DNA of 64,000 nucleotides from assembly GCF_004331455.1 (NCBI RefSeq), contig NZ_SJJR01000013.1, positions 97,090 to 161,089 of the forward strand, in the 5' to 3' direction. Positions 40,967 through 49,251 of the stretch are shown here, piece after piece. Position 1 is the first letter of the stretch, and each line of letters opens with the position of its first letter. The notes under the pieces are model-generated. The model searched no databases and was not told the DNA's origin. It worked only from the letters and a program-made list of their open reading frames with translations. Both the position numbers and the translations under genes were made by a program. This DNA is from Micromonospora zingiberis. Lineage in GTDB: Bacteria; Actinomycetota; Actinomycetes; Mycobacteriales; Micromonosporaceae.

Positions 40967-41779
40967 TCACCGCGCCGCTTGCGGGGCGACAGCCTGCCCA
41001 CGCTTGGCCCGCTGGATCTGGTCGTAGACGTGGGTCCGCAGTTGCGTGAACCGGGGCAGGGCGCGGGTCGTGATCTGATCGCGCTCCGGCGGCAGATCGA
41101 TCGCGAGGTCCTCTTGTACCCAGGTCGGCGACTTGGACAATACTAGAACCCGTTCTCCCAGATAAACCGACTCGTCAATGTCGTGCGTGACGAAGAGGAT
41201 CGAGATGTTGCGGCTGCTGTGCAGCTCGCGGACGAGGTCCTCCAGGTCCGCCCGGGTCTGCGCGTCGACCGCCGCGAACGGCTCGTCCATGATCAGCACC
41301 TCGGGCTGGTACGCGACGGCCCGCGCGATCGCCACCCGCTGCTGCATGCCACCGGAGAGCTGCCACGGATGGCTACGGGCGGCGTGATCGAGACCCACCG
41401 CGGTGAGGGCGTCGGTGACCAGTTTGTCCCGCTCGGCGCGGGAGAGCTTCTTGTGCCGCAACGGCAGCTCGACGTTGCCCCGCACCGTCAGCCACGGGTA
41501 GAGGCTGCGGCCGTACTCCTGGAACACCACGGCCATCGCCGGGCTCGGCCCGGTCACCGGTGCGCCGTCCATCTCCACCAGACCGCTGGTCGGGCGCAGC
41601 AGGCCGGCCAGGCACTTCAGCAGGGTGGTCTTGCCACAGCCGGACGGCCCGACGATGCAGACCAGTTCGCCGGCGTTCATCGTGAAGCTGATGTCCCCGA
41701 TCGCCTCGACGTCGCCGGTCTGCGATTCGTAGACCTTCCGCAGGTGTTCCACCCGCAGCAGGGTGCTCCGGTCAGACAC
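40967..41779 (-). CDS. ABC importer ATPase (sulfonate/nitrate/taurine type)
   Basis: A 270-residue ATPase of the SsuB/TauB/NrtD group. Walker A GPSGCGKTT, Q-loop VFQEYGRSLYPWLTVRGNV, signature LSGGMQQRVAIARA, Walker B EVLIMDEPFAAVD, switch histidine in FVTHDIDESVYL. Its start (GTG 41779) overlaps the preceding permease gene by 8 bp. Together with two permeases and a lipoprotein it forms a complete importer for an organic anion. In catabolic clusters such importers often carry aromatic acids or sulfonates rather than nitrate; substrate unproven. Confidence 0.88.
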   Translation of the reverse strand: MSDRSTLLRVEHLRKVYESQTGDVEAIGDISFTMNAGELVCIVGPSGCGKTTLLKCLAGLLRPTSGLVEMDGAPVTGPSPAMAVVFQEYGRSLYPWLTVRGNVELPLRHKKLSRAERDKLVTDALTAVGLDHAARSHPWQLSGGMQQRVAIARAVAYQPEVLIMDEPFAAVDAQTRADLEDLVRELHSSRNISILFVTHDIDESVYLGERVLVLSKSPTWVQEDLAIDLPPERDQITTRALPRFTQLRTHVYDQIQRAKRGQAVAPQAAR

Positions 41780-42596
41780 GGTTGACCTCCCTGATTCCGT
41801 GGTACCAGCGCAGCACGCGCCGTTCGACGAGTCCGAAAACGACGGCGAGGAAGACGCCGACGAGACCGAGCAGGAGGATTCCGCTCCACATCTCGGCGAT
41901 GAGGTAGTTGCGCTGGAAGTAGGCGATCCGGTAGCCGAGCCCGGCGGACGAGGCGAACATCTCCGAGATCACCATCAGGATGAGCGCGACCGACAGGCCC
42001 TGCCGGACCCCGGCCATGATGCGCGGGCTCGCCGCCGGCAGCACCAGGAACCAGAGCCGCTCCCACCAGGTGATCTGGAACGAGTCGGCGGTTTCCTTCA
42101 TCACGCTGTCGGTCGCCCGTACGCCCTCGATGGTGTTGAGCAGGATCGGCCAGATCGCGCCGGAGACGATGACGACCACCTTCATGGTGTCGGTGATGCC
42201 GAGCAGCAGCATCACCACCGGGATCAGCACCGGCGGTGGGATGGCCCGGAAGAACTCCAGCAGCGGTTCGAGGAGTTCGCGCAGCCACTGGAGCAGGCCG
42301 ATCACCGTACCGGCGGCGATGCCGATCACGATCGACGCGGTGATGCCGAGGCCGAGGCGGTACAGGCTCGGCAGCACGTCCTCGACGAACGCGGGACCGA
42401 CCCAGGTGTCCACGAAGGCTTCGAAGATGGTCAGCGGATCGGGGAAGAACCGACTCGTCGACCTCGTCGCCACCAGGCCCCAGATCACCAGGAGCAGCAT
42501 CGGCAGCCCCAGCGCGTAGCCGAAGCTCGCCGCGATGCGGGACCCGACGCCGGGCTTGCGCCGGGTGACGGCGATCCGTTCGGGGTGCGTGGTCAC
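41772..42596 (-). CDS. ABC importer permease 1 (SsuC/TauC type)
   Basis: A 274-residue permease with about six membrane helices. The EAA loop is visible as ADSFQITWWERLWFLVLPAASPRI, which docks with the ATPase. N-terminal 20 residues are basic and cytoplasmic. ATG/GTG 42596 overlaps the other permease stop by 4 bp. Paired with the 42593-43393 product as a heterodimer. Confidence 0.88.
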   Translation of the reverse strand: MTTHPERIAVTRRKPGVGSRIAASFGYALGLPMLLLVIWGLVATRSTSRFFPDPLTIFEAFVDTWVGPAFVEDVLPSLYRLGLGITASIVIGIAAGTVIGLLQWLRELLEPLLEFFRAIPPPVLIPVVMLLLGITDTMKVVVIVSGAIWPILLNTIEGVRATDSVMKETADSFQITWWERLWFLVLPAASPRIMAGVRQGLSVALILMVISEMFASSAGLGYRIAYFQRNYLIAEMWSGILLLGLVGVFLAVVFGLVERRVLRWYHGIREVNRV

Positions 42597-43393
42597 CGGG
42601 CCTCCTCCCCTCGTACCGACTGGTGCCAGGACAGCGTGCGCCGCTCGACGAACCGGAAGACGAGGTTGACCGCGAGCCCGAGCAGGCCGGTGACCACCAC
42701 GAAGGCGTACAGGCCGACGGAGTCGCCGGCGGACCGGGACAGCTCGATCATGCGGCCGAGGCCCGGGTTGCCGATCACCATCTCCGCGGTGATGGCGAGG
42801 ATGAGCGCGACCGCCGCGGCGAGCCGCAGACCCGTCATCAGGTACGGCAGGGCCGTCGGCAGCACCAGGTGGGTCAGCTGCTCGCGGCGGGTCAGCCCGA
42901 AGCTGCGGGCGGTGTCGCGAGCGACCGCGTCCACGTCGGCGACGCCGTAGATCACCTGCACGAACACCTGCCAGAACGACGCGTAGATGATGATGACCAG
43001 GGCGGCCTGCATCTGGATGCCGAACATCAGCACGGCGAGCGGAATCAGGGCGACCGACGGGATCGGCCGCAGGAACTCGACCATCGTGTGGGTCGCCCGC
43101 CGCAGGAACGGCACCAGGCCGACGATCGTGCCCAGCACGACGGCGGCGAACGTGGCCACCGCCAACCCGATCGCCCAGGACGTCATGGTGGATCCCAGCC
43201 GCCGCCAGAACGCCAGGTCGAGGGACTCCTCGAACAGCCGGGCGGCCACGTCCGTCACGTACGGCAGGTACTGCGAGTTGATCAGGCCCAGGGTCGGGAT
43301 CAACTGCCAGACGACGAGGAATCCGGCCAGACCGACGACGCCCAGCAGCGCCTTGCGTAACGCGCGCAGGCGTCGGGTGGATAGGACACGCAT
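42593..43393 (-). CDS. ABC importer permease 2 (SsuC/TauC type)
   Basis: A 266-residue permease, about six helices, EAA loop ARSFGLTRREQLTHLVLPTALPYL. It is a distant paralog of the following permease, so the importer channel is heterodimeric. The start is ATG 43393. It lies 72 bp after the lipoprotein gene, across a strong hairpin. Confidence 0.88.
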   Translation of the reverse strand: MRVLSTRRLRALRKALLGVVGLAGFLVVWQLIPTLGLINSQYLPYVTDVAARLFEESLDLAFWRRLGSTMTSWAIGLAVATFAAVVLGTIVGLVPFLRRATHTMVEFLRPIPSVALIPLAVLMFGIQMQAALVIIIYASFWQVFVQVIYGVADVDAVARDTARSFGLTRREQLTHLVLPTALPYLMTGLRLAAAVALILAITAEMVIGNPGLGRMIELSRSAGDSVGLYAFVVVTGLLGLAVNLVFRFVERRTLSWHQSVRGEEAR

Positions 43394-43420
43394 GTCACTC
43401 CCGTGATCGAGCGGCGGCGA

Positions 43421-43453
43421 CGCCCTCCCCGGTTTCGGGCACCGGGGAGGGCG
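43421..43453 (-). terminator. Intra-operon hairpin between lipoprotein and permease genes
   Basis: CGCCCTCCCCGG (43421-43432) pairs with CCGGGGAGGGCG (43442-43453), a perfect 12-bp stem with a 9-nt loop. It sits 13 bp past the binding-protein stop and 28 bp before the permease start, so it can attenuate or protect the upstream message, giving more binding protein than transporter. Confidence 0.7.
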
Positions 43454-43465
43454 TGAGGGCGCCAG

Positions 43466-44440
43466 CTACTGCTGCTGGATGAGGCGGTCGAAGTTCGGCT
43501 GCTGGTCGAGCACGCGGTACTTCTGCGCGAGTTCCGCGAGCGTCTGCAGGCTCGCCCGATCGATGTCCCAGCCGAACGCCGGGAGCTTCACCGAGTCCGC
43601 CACCGGCTCCGGCAGTTGCAGGTTGTCCTTGATGGCCTGCCGGACAGCCGCCTCGTTGGCGGGGTCCTGGGCCCACTGGAGCGCCTCCTTCATCGCCGCC
43701 GAGAAGTCCGCGACGAGCTTGGCGTCGGAGTCCGTACGCTCCTTGGTGGTGATCGTGGTCAGCGTGGCCAGACCGGGCACGACCGCCTGGTAGGGCGCCA
43801 CGATGAAGGTGTCGCCCCGGCCCCGCAGCTGCGTCACGAACGGCTCCGGCACCCAGGCGGCATCGATGTTGCCGGCCTCCAACTGGGCCGGGGCATCCGG
43901 GAAGGCCACCTCGACGAACTTGATGGTGGACGGGTCGCCACCGTCCTTCTCGACCGCCGCCATGATCGTCACGTCGCCGGCCGCGCCCAGGCTGTTCACC
44001 GCGACCCGGCGACCCGCCAGCTCGGAGGGCCGGGTGATGCCGGACTTCGCCGAGGCCACCACGGCGTTGATGTCGTCGCCCGTCGCGTACGAGGAGGCGT
44101 AGTTGCCGATCATGACGACGCCGAGGTCCTGAAGGTCGGCCCTGAACGGCCCGAACGGCTGGCCGATCGCGAAGTCGATGTCGCCGTTGAGCAGCGCCGG
44201 AATGGCCTGCGCGCCACCCTGGGCGGGCAGCACCTCGACACTGAGCCCGCGCTCGGCGAAGATGCCCGCCTTGATCCCGCCCCACAGCGCGGCGGTCTCG
44301 GTGATGGGCAGCGCCGCGACGCGGACCTGGCGCAGGTCGCCGTCAGCCTGGTCGGACGGGGAGGACGCATCGGAATCAGTACATCCGGTGAGGGCGATCG
44401 CGGTAGCAGCGATCAGCCCGAGAGCGATGACCTTCTTCAT
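43466..44440 (-). CDS. ABC importer substrate-binding lipoprotein
   Basis: A 324-residue lipoprotein: signal peptide with lipobox ALTGC (Cys20), then a periplasmic-binding-like fold of the SsuA/NrtA/TauA family (LPITETAALWGGIKAGIFAERGL, FAIGQPFGPFRADLQDLG, WVPEPFVTQL). First gene of the importer operon with ATPase and permeases downstream on the same strand. The binding site cannot be read from sequence. AGGAAGG precedes ATG 44440. Anchored to the outer face of the membrane. Confidence 0.87.
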   Translation of the reverse strand: MKKVIALGLIAATAIALTGCTDSDASSPSDQADGDLRQVRVAALPITETAALWGGIKAGIFAERGLSVEVLPAQGGAQAIPALLNGDIDFAIGQPFGPFRADLQDLGVVMIGNYASSYATGDDINAVVASAKSGITRPSELAGRRVAVNSLGAAGDVTIMAAVEKDGGDPSTIKFVEVAFPDAPAQLEAGNIDAAWVPEPFVTQLRGRGDTFIVAPYQAVVPGLATLTTITTKERTDSDAKLVADFSAAMKEALQWAQDPANEAAVRQAIKDNLQLPEPVADSVKLPAFGWDIDRASLQTLAELAQKYRVLDQQPNFDRLIQQQ

Positions 44441-44581
44441 TGACGAGGCCCTTCCTGGGCGGGGGTGGTGGGTGCGTCAAAAACCGGCGGTTGCCTCGGA
44501 CCTGCAGGTGAACTACCGCTGCGTGGGGGGGCACGCCGCTGTGTTGGCCATGGTCAGCCACCCAGCACCGGAAGTCAAGAA

Positions 44582-44610
44582 ATTCTGACGCCCGTCATGA
44601 ATAAGTTGAA
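44582..44610 (-). promoter_or_regulatory. Promoter for the importer operon
   Basis: On the minus strand TTCAAC (44610-44605) and CAGAAT (44587-44582) lie 17 bp apart, implying a leader of about 135 nt before ATG 44440. A second, weaker TTGACT lies within that leader. I see no recognisable riboswitch in it. Confidence 0.4.
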
Positions 44611-44699
44611 CAATGGTGGCGGGAAGGTCCCCACCCCTGGCCTCCACGGGTGACGATCCGCCCGGCGGCGAGCATCCGGTCGCGCACACCGGCCGCCCG

Positions 44700-47339
44700 T
44701 CAGGGCAGCAGCTCGACGTACCCGTCGGTTGCGTGCACCCGGATCCGCTGCCCGTCGGCAATCAGCCGGGTGGCATCCAGTACGCCGACGACAGCCGGCA
44801 GGCCGTACTCCCGGGCGATCACGGCCCCGTGTGTCATCAACCCGCCGACCTCCGTCACCAGACCGGCGACGGCGACGAAGAGCGGCGTCCAACTGGGATC
44901 CGTGTGGGCCGTGACGAGGATGTCGCCCGGTTCGAGATCGGCCTGGGCCAGGTCCAGGATGACGCGGGCCCGCCCTTCGACGGTTCCGGCGGAGACCGGC
45001 AGGCCGACCAGGGCACCCGCCGGTACGCCGTCGCGCCGGTACGCCCCGGTGATCGCCTCACCGTCGGAGGTGAGCACCCGGGGCGGGGTGAGCGCCTGAT
45101 ACGACCGGAACGCCTCCCGGCGCTGACGGATCAGCCGGTCGTCGACCTGGTTCGTGCGCACCACCTCGTGGAACTCCTCGAACGTGAGGAAGAAGGCGTC
45201 CTCCCTCTCGGCGAGCACCTGGGCCCGCACGAGACGCCCGGCCTCTTCCAGCAAAGCCTGCTTGTAGACGAAGTAGCGGCTGACAATGTCGTACTTCGGG
45301 TACTCCCGGTAGCCGATGAAGGTCCGGACCCGCTCGATCATCCGCTCGGCCTCGCTGGCCTTGCCCTCCCCGTCCGGCCTGGCCCGCAGGCGGTCGAGCA
45401 CCTCCTGCGTCTTCTCCTGCGCCACCTGCCGACCGTGCTCGAAGCGGCGCTTGGCAGCGCCCGGCTCGAAGTTCCGGACATGGTCGAGGATCACGGGCAG
45501 GAGGGTGGTCGGGCGCTCGCGCCAACGCGGCCTGGTGATGTCGATTTCGCCGACACAGCGCATGCCGTACCGGTCGAGATAAGCCTCGATGGCCTCGCGC
45601 GCCTCGGTCCCGCCCGCGACCTTCGGCAACTCGTCCAGGAAGTCGTCGTCCTGCACGTCTCCGAGGAACGCCACCACCTGCGGATGCGGGCGAATCACGT
45701 CCGCGACGTCAAGCAGTGCCAGCCCCATCTCCGACGTGACGTTGCCGGGGGCGGACAGGGTGAGCGCGTCGGCGGCGTTCGGCTCGCCCAGCCACTCGGA
45801 CAGCTTATCGTTGAGCCACCAGGTGGCCTCCATCCCCGCCATGATCGCCTGCCCGCTGAGCGGATCACTGAGGACCCGCTTGTGCTCCTGAAATGCCTCC
45901 AGCAGGAAGTCGAACAGCGCCGGGCCGGTCCTGGTGCGGATGTCGCGCCGCAACGCGGCGATGGAGGTCTGGCTACGCTCGATCAGCTCCGTGACGATGG
46001 CCGGATCGGTCTCGATCCGGGCAGGCACGAGGCCGGCTGGCGGCCGGCCGGGATCCGCGTTCGGCAACGACGGGACGAAATCGCCTCGGTCGAGGACGCT
46101 TTGCAGCGCGTCCCTGGTCAGCGGGTCGGATCTCCCCATCACCGCCAGCAGGCCGGCGCGGGTCGCCGGCAAGGCCAGGTGCCGGGTCGCGTCGACGAAC
46201 AGCCGCCCGCCGGCATCGTGCATCGGCGCCAGGGCCGTCAGCCGCCAGATCGACAGCCCCAACGGCTTCATGGGGTCGGTCATCATCTGCTGGTGACCGA
46301 CCGAGACGTAGACGTGATTCTCCTGGTCGCCGACCGCCGGGACGGGGAACAGCGTGGTGATCGGCCGGCTCTGCACGATCTGGAAGGCACCGTCCACCAG
46401 GCACCATTCGATGTCCTGCGGACAGCCGAACTGCGCGTCGATCCGCCGGCCCAACTGCGCGAGCCGCACCACCTGCACGTCGGTCAACGCCGGCTGCTCC
46501 TGCCGCGCCGGCTCGATCGCCCGTACCCGCGTCCCGCCGGTCGGCAGGGCGTGGACGGCCTGCCGCTTGGTGGCGACCGCCCTGGCGATCACCGCGCCGT
46601 CGCGCACCTTGAACACGTCCGCGTTCACCAGACCGGAGACCAGGGCCTCCCCGAGACCGAAGCTGGCCTCCACGGAGGCGACCTTCCGGTTGCCGGTGAC
46701 CGGGTCGGCCGTGAACAGGATGCCGGCCGCCTCCGAAAAGACCATCTCCTGCACCACCACGGCCATCTGGACGCCACGGTGGTCGATGCCGTTGCGCAGG
46801 CGGTAGGTGACGGCCCGCTCGCTGAACAACGACGCCCAGCACCGGCTGACATCCCGCAGGACCGCCGACGCACCGACGACGTTCAGGTACGTGTCGTGCT
46901 GGCCCGCGAAAGAGGCCGTCGGCGAGTCCTCCGCCGTGGCGCTGGATCGCACGGCGTACGCCGTCTGCCCGCCGAACCAGCCGACCGCACAGCTATCGGC
47001 CTGCTCGGCGCGGCTATCGGGGTACGCGACAGCGCGGGTGATCGCCGCCGCGAGGTCGCCAGGAATGGCGATTCCTTCGATGGCTTGACGGATCTCCGCG
47101 CTGAGCGTCCGGATCGCCGCCCGGTCGTCTGGATTCAGCCGCGACAGCTGATCGAGCCGGTCGCCGATCGACGCTTCCGCCATGATCCGTCGGAAAGCGT
47201 CCGTCGTCACGCAGAAACCGGCCGGCACCCGGATGCCGTCGATCCGCGACAGCGCCCCCAGGTGCGCACCCTTGCCGCCCACGACCCCGACCCGCAACTC
47301 GTCGATGTCGTGCAGCCCCACCACGTACCGCTCGCTCAC
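44700..47339 (-). CDS. rph: Rifampin phosphotransferase (rifamycin-inactivating, PEP-synthase-like)
   Basis: An 879-residue protein related to PEP synthase. Domain order: N-terminal ATP-binding domain (about 1-320, with AVGWFGGQTAYAVRSSATAEDSP and ASFGLGEALVSGL), a central region (about 325-760) unlike PEP synthases, and a C-terminal swivelling phosphohistidine domain with GGLMTHGAVIAREYGLP, His837. Length and layout match Rph, which transfers the beta-phosphate of ATP to the C21 hydroxyl of rifamycins, causing resistance. The 19-bp rifamycin-associated element lies 144 bp upstream, which strongly supports this over a generic PEP-utilising enzyme. GTG 47339. Confidence 0.87.
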   Translation of the reverse strand: MSERYVVGLHDIDELRVGVVGGKGAHLGALSRIDGIRVPAGFCVTTDAFRRIMAEASIGDRLDQLSRLNPDDRAAIRTLSAEIRQAIEGIAIPGDLAAAITRAVAYPDSRAEQADSCAVGWFGGQTAYAVRSSATAEDSPTASFAGQHDTYLNVVGASAVLRDVSRCWASLFSERAVTYRLRNGIDHRGVQMAVVVQEMVFSEAAGILFTADPVTGNRKVASVEASFGLGEALVSGLVNADVFKVRDGAVIARAVATKRQAVHALPTGGTRVRAIEPARQEQPALTDVQVVRLAQLGRRIDAQFGCPQDIEWCLVDGAFQIVQSRPITTLFPVPAVGDQENHVYVSVGHQQMMTDPMKPLGLSIWRLTALAPMHDAGGRLFVDATRHLALPATRAGLLAVMGRSDPLTRDALQSVLDRGDFVPSLPNADPGRPPAGLVPARIETDPAIVTELIERSQTSIAALRRDIRTRTGPALFDFLLEAFQEHKRVLSDPLSGQAIMAGMEATWWLNDKLSEWLGEPNAADALTLSAPGNVTSEMGLALLDVADVIRPHPQVVAFLGDVQDDDFLDELPKVAGGTEAREAIEAYLDRYGMRCVGEIDITRPRWRERPTTLLPVILDHVRNFEPGAAKRRFEHGRQVAQEKTQEVLDRLRARPDGEGKASEAERMIERVRTFIGYREYPKYDIVSRYFVYKQALLEEAGRLVRAQVLAEREDAFFLTFEEFHEVVRTNQVDDRLIRQRREAFRSYQALTPPRVLTSDGEAITGAYRRDGVPAGALVGLPVSAGTVEGRARVILDLAQADLEPGDILVTAHTDPSWTPLFVAVAGLVTEVGGLMTHGAVIAREYGLPAVVGVLDATRLIADGQRIRVHATDGYVELLP

Positions 47340-47684
47340 CTCGCCACCCCCGATGCAGCCGTGGTCAATTCCACCACCGGGCCGAGGCCACCGTGTGCTC
47401 CGTACGTCGACAACACCCGCACGTCATGCCCCCCACTTCGTCGTCGGTGCCGAGTCCGGCCGACGATTCTGCGGCACGACCCGGGGCTTGCCACAAGCCC
47501 CCGGGTGCGATATACGTTAAGAGTGGCAGGGAGTTGGCGCTCCTTGCCTATTCACGTTGCAGGCACCGTTACGGCGAAATGGCTGCCTCGCGCCATCCCA
47601 GATCCCGCCATTCCGCCGCAACGGTGGCGATCAACGGCTATCGGCACGCCCGCTCGACTGTCTCGGCCGAGCCGCGCGGATGGC
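47340..47684. other. Intergenic region holding the rph leader
   Basis: Apart from the 19-bp element at 47483-47501 and the rph leader, I see no gene. Small frames here are antisense or lack starts and codon bias. The right half is rich in A/T compared with flanking DNA. Confidence 0.5.
47483..47501. promoter_or_regulatory. Rifamycin-associated element (RAE)
   Basis: GGGGCTTGCCACAAGCCCC is a 19-bp inverted repeat with 8-bp perfect arms and a 3-bp centre. It matches the RAE described upstream of rifamycin-inducible resistance genes (rph, rgt, arr, helR) in actinomycetes and lies upstream of rph here. Confidence 0.85.
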
Positions 47685-48611
47685 TCATCTTCTCGGGCTC
47701 GGGGAGCGGTTGCTCCGATTACGTCGGGTTGACCCGTGAGAACTTTCGCCCGACTGATGGTGGCGGCTGCGTTCGCGGGGATTCTGCGTTGATATTGAGG
47801 CCGCGCCAGGATTCCAGGTGGGAGTCCGCGCCACCATGTGTTCGGGAAGGCTGTCGAGCGTTATCGGGGGCTGCGGTGGCCCGATGACGTGATAGTAGTT
47901 CTCGTAATCTTGGGTATGACCGGATTCCCGCTGGCCCTGGTAGTACTCGTTGAATGCAGCCCGATAAGCCGGCGTGCCCGGCCCCTGGTCGGCGTCAAGC
48001 AGCGGGACCGTGTTCCGGAACAGATCAATGTGCGTGCCGGTACGGTCGCCCGGTAGATCGGCGATGAGCCGGCGGTGCGCGATGGCGTTGTCGAACTCGA
48101 TCCGCTCCACTTCGCGACCATAGTGCTCCGCCGGAGCCAAACCCCGTCTCGCGGCAGATTCCGCAAAACGGCTCCGTCGGGTACTACTGTCGAGTTCCGC
48201 ACGGCGCTCAGCCTGCACGGCGTTCATGATTTCGAAGATGGCGGTCCCCAGCAGGCGGCTGGCGCCTTCATCCCGCACATCGGCATGACCTGGGTCGAGG
48301 ATGATCGTGCTGCGCCCCCGTGATCCCTCGCTCCAGGAGCCGACACCGCCGCCGTGCGCCTGACCGAAAACGACATTGACCCTACCGGCCCGCTCGCGGA
48401 GGCGCTGGAAGTCGTCGGGCAGCCTGGCGAGATCACGGGCGAGACGCTCCATCGTGCGGCCCCGGTATTCGGCCCGGAAGTTCATCCGCCCGGTCCGCCC
48501 GTGCCAAGCGCTGTCATCGAGCGAACTGTCCGACGACGACCCACCAAAAGCCAGGTCCGAGTTGTACGGGCTGCTCCCCGACGACGTGCCGTTCTCTCCG
48601 TTGCCGCTCAC
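47685..48611 (-). CDS. Unknown 308-residue protein, effector-like, third gene of a coupled operon
   Basis: A 308-residue protein with a Ser/Gly-rich, apparently disordered N-terminus (about 1-35), a charged helical core (RTMERLARDLARLPDDFQRL, then GASRLLGTAIFEIMNAVQAE) preceded by STIILDPGHADVRDE, and a Ser/Arg/Asn-rich C-terminal tail. It resembles secreted or toxin-like proteins in composition, but has no signal peptide, HExxH or other catalytic motif I can name. GTG 48611 overlaps the upstream stop by GTGA. Codon use is clearly less GC-biased than the core genome (acquired DNA). Third cistron after a zinc-ribbon-like protein and a 117-residue protein. Confidence 0.55.
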   Translation of the reverse strand: MSGNGENGTSSGSSPYNSDLAFGGSSSDSSLDDSAWHGRTGRMNFRAEYRGRTMERLARDLARLPDDFQRLRERAGRVNVVFGQAHGGGVGSWSEGSRGRSTIILDPGHADVRDEGASRLLGTAIFEIMNAVQAERRAELDSSTRRSRFAESAARRGLAPAEHYGREVERIEFDNAIAHRRLIADLPGDRTGTHIDLFRNTVPLLDADQGPGTPAYRAAFNEYYQGQRESGHTQDYENYYHVIGPPQPPITLDSLPEHMVARTPTWNPGAASISTQNPRERSRHHQSGESSHGSTRRNRSNRSPSPRR

Positions 48612-48961
48612 GTAAGGCCACCTTCGCAGTGCCCACCGTAACCGCCCGAATACCGGCCGGAGTGCGTACCCAGCATCGTGTTCCTCGCTTCCACAGCGTC
48701 TTGAGTGCAGACGAGATCGACTACTACATCGGCTGGGCGCCGGCCCGGGTTCATGCCGGGAGAGGCTTTTCTGAAGAACCATCTACCGGGGGTGGGCCTG
48801 CCCGGCATGAACATCGCATCGACGACGCGAGTCCCACCCACCCCGTCCACCGCAGCCCAGGCACGAGCGGAGGGCGCAGCCCGACATACTCCCTCCTCGT
48901 CGGATAATTCGGTGACGTGGTCGCGGTCCTCCGTATCGAGGTCCGTAACAGGAATCGTCAC
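48608..48961 (-). CDS. Unknown 117-residue protein, middle gene of coupled operon
   Basis: A 117-residue frame from GTG 48961 (VTIPVTDLDTEDRDHVTELS) to a TGA that overlaps the next start. Both ends have GTGA overlaps with flanking genes, which is hard to explain by chance and is the main support. Composition is mixed, with a His/Gly-rich C-terminus. No family recognised. It could be an immunity or chaperone partner of the following effector-like protein; that is speculation. Confidence 0.45.
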   Translation of the reverse strand: MTIPVTDLDTEDRDHVTELSDEEGVCRAAPSARAWAAVDGVGGTRVVDAMFMPGRPTPGRWFFRKASPGMNPGRRPADVVVDLVCTQDAVEARNTMLGTHSGRYSGGYGGHCEGGLT

Positions 48962-49251
48962 GTCGCCCACGGCGGGTCATTCGCATGTCTCCTCACCTGC
49001 TCTGCGTTAGAGGCTCGATAGCTAGGGGTATGGCGGGCGGGCCAGCCGAGGAACCGGTCGAACATGTCCGCCGCGTTGCCTGTCACGCTCGGGTTGAGCC
49101 GGTGCAGGTCATCGATGGCATCGTGCAGACAGCTAGCCAGATAGAGGAACAGACTCACCGACATGTCCCGGTACTCGGCCACGAGAGCGAGTTTTGCCGC
49201 CCTGCACGGCCACGGCTGCCCACACCGGCGGCAAAGCCACAGCGGACGCAT
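48958..49251 (-). CDS. Zinc-ribbon-like small protein, copy 2
   Basis: A 97-residue paralog of the product of 23809-24261. The shared core is MRPLWLCRRCGQPWPC, then YLASCLHDAIDDLHRLNPSV, TGNAADMFDRFLGWP. Three cysteines in the core may bind zinc. ATG 49251 is chosen by comparison; GTG 49257 is an alternative, and the frame remains open upstream through the structured element at 49506-49616. It is first in an operon with two unknown genes (GTGA overlaps). Function unknown. Confidence 0.65.
   Translation of the reverse strand: MRPLWLCRRCGQPWPCRAAKLALVAEYRDMSVSLFLYLASCLHDAIDDLHRLNPSVTGNAADMFDRFLGWPARHTPSYRASNAEQVRRHANDPPWAT

Noticed and set aside
44441..44581. Possible riboswitch in the importer leader
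   Set aside because: Leader is about 135 nt with GC-rich segments, but I could not match any class (SAM, guanidine, cobalamin) and would not name one. A covariance search would decide.
44613..47732. Long plus-strand open frame of about 1,000 codons
   Set aside because: It is the antisense shadow of rph, whose minus-strand product has full domain signatures. GC-rich codon bias creates such frames.
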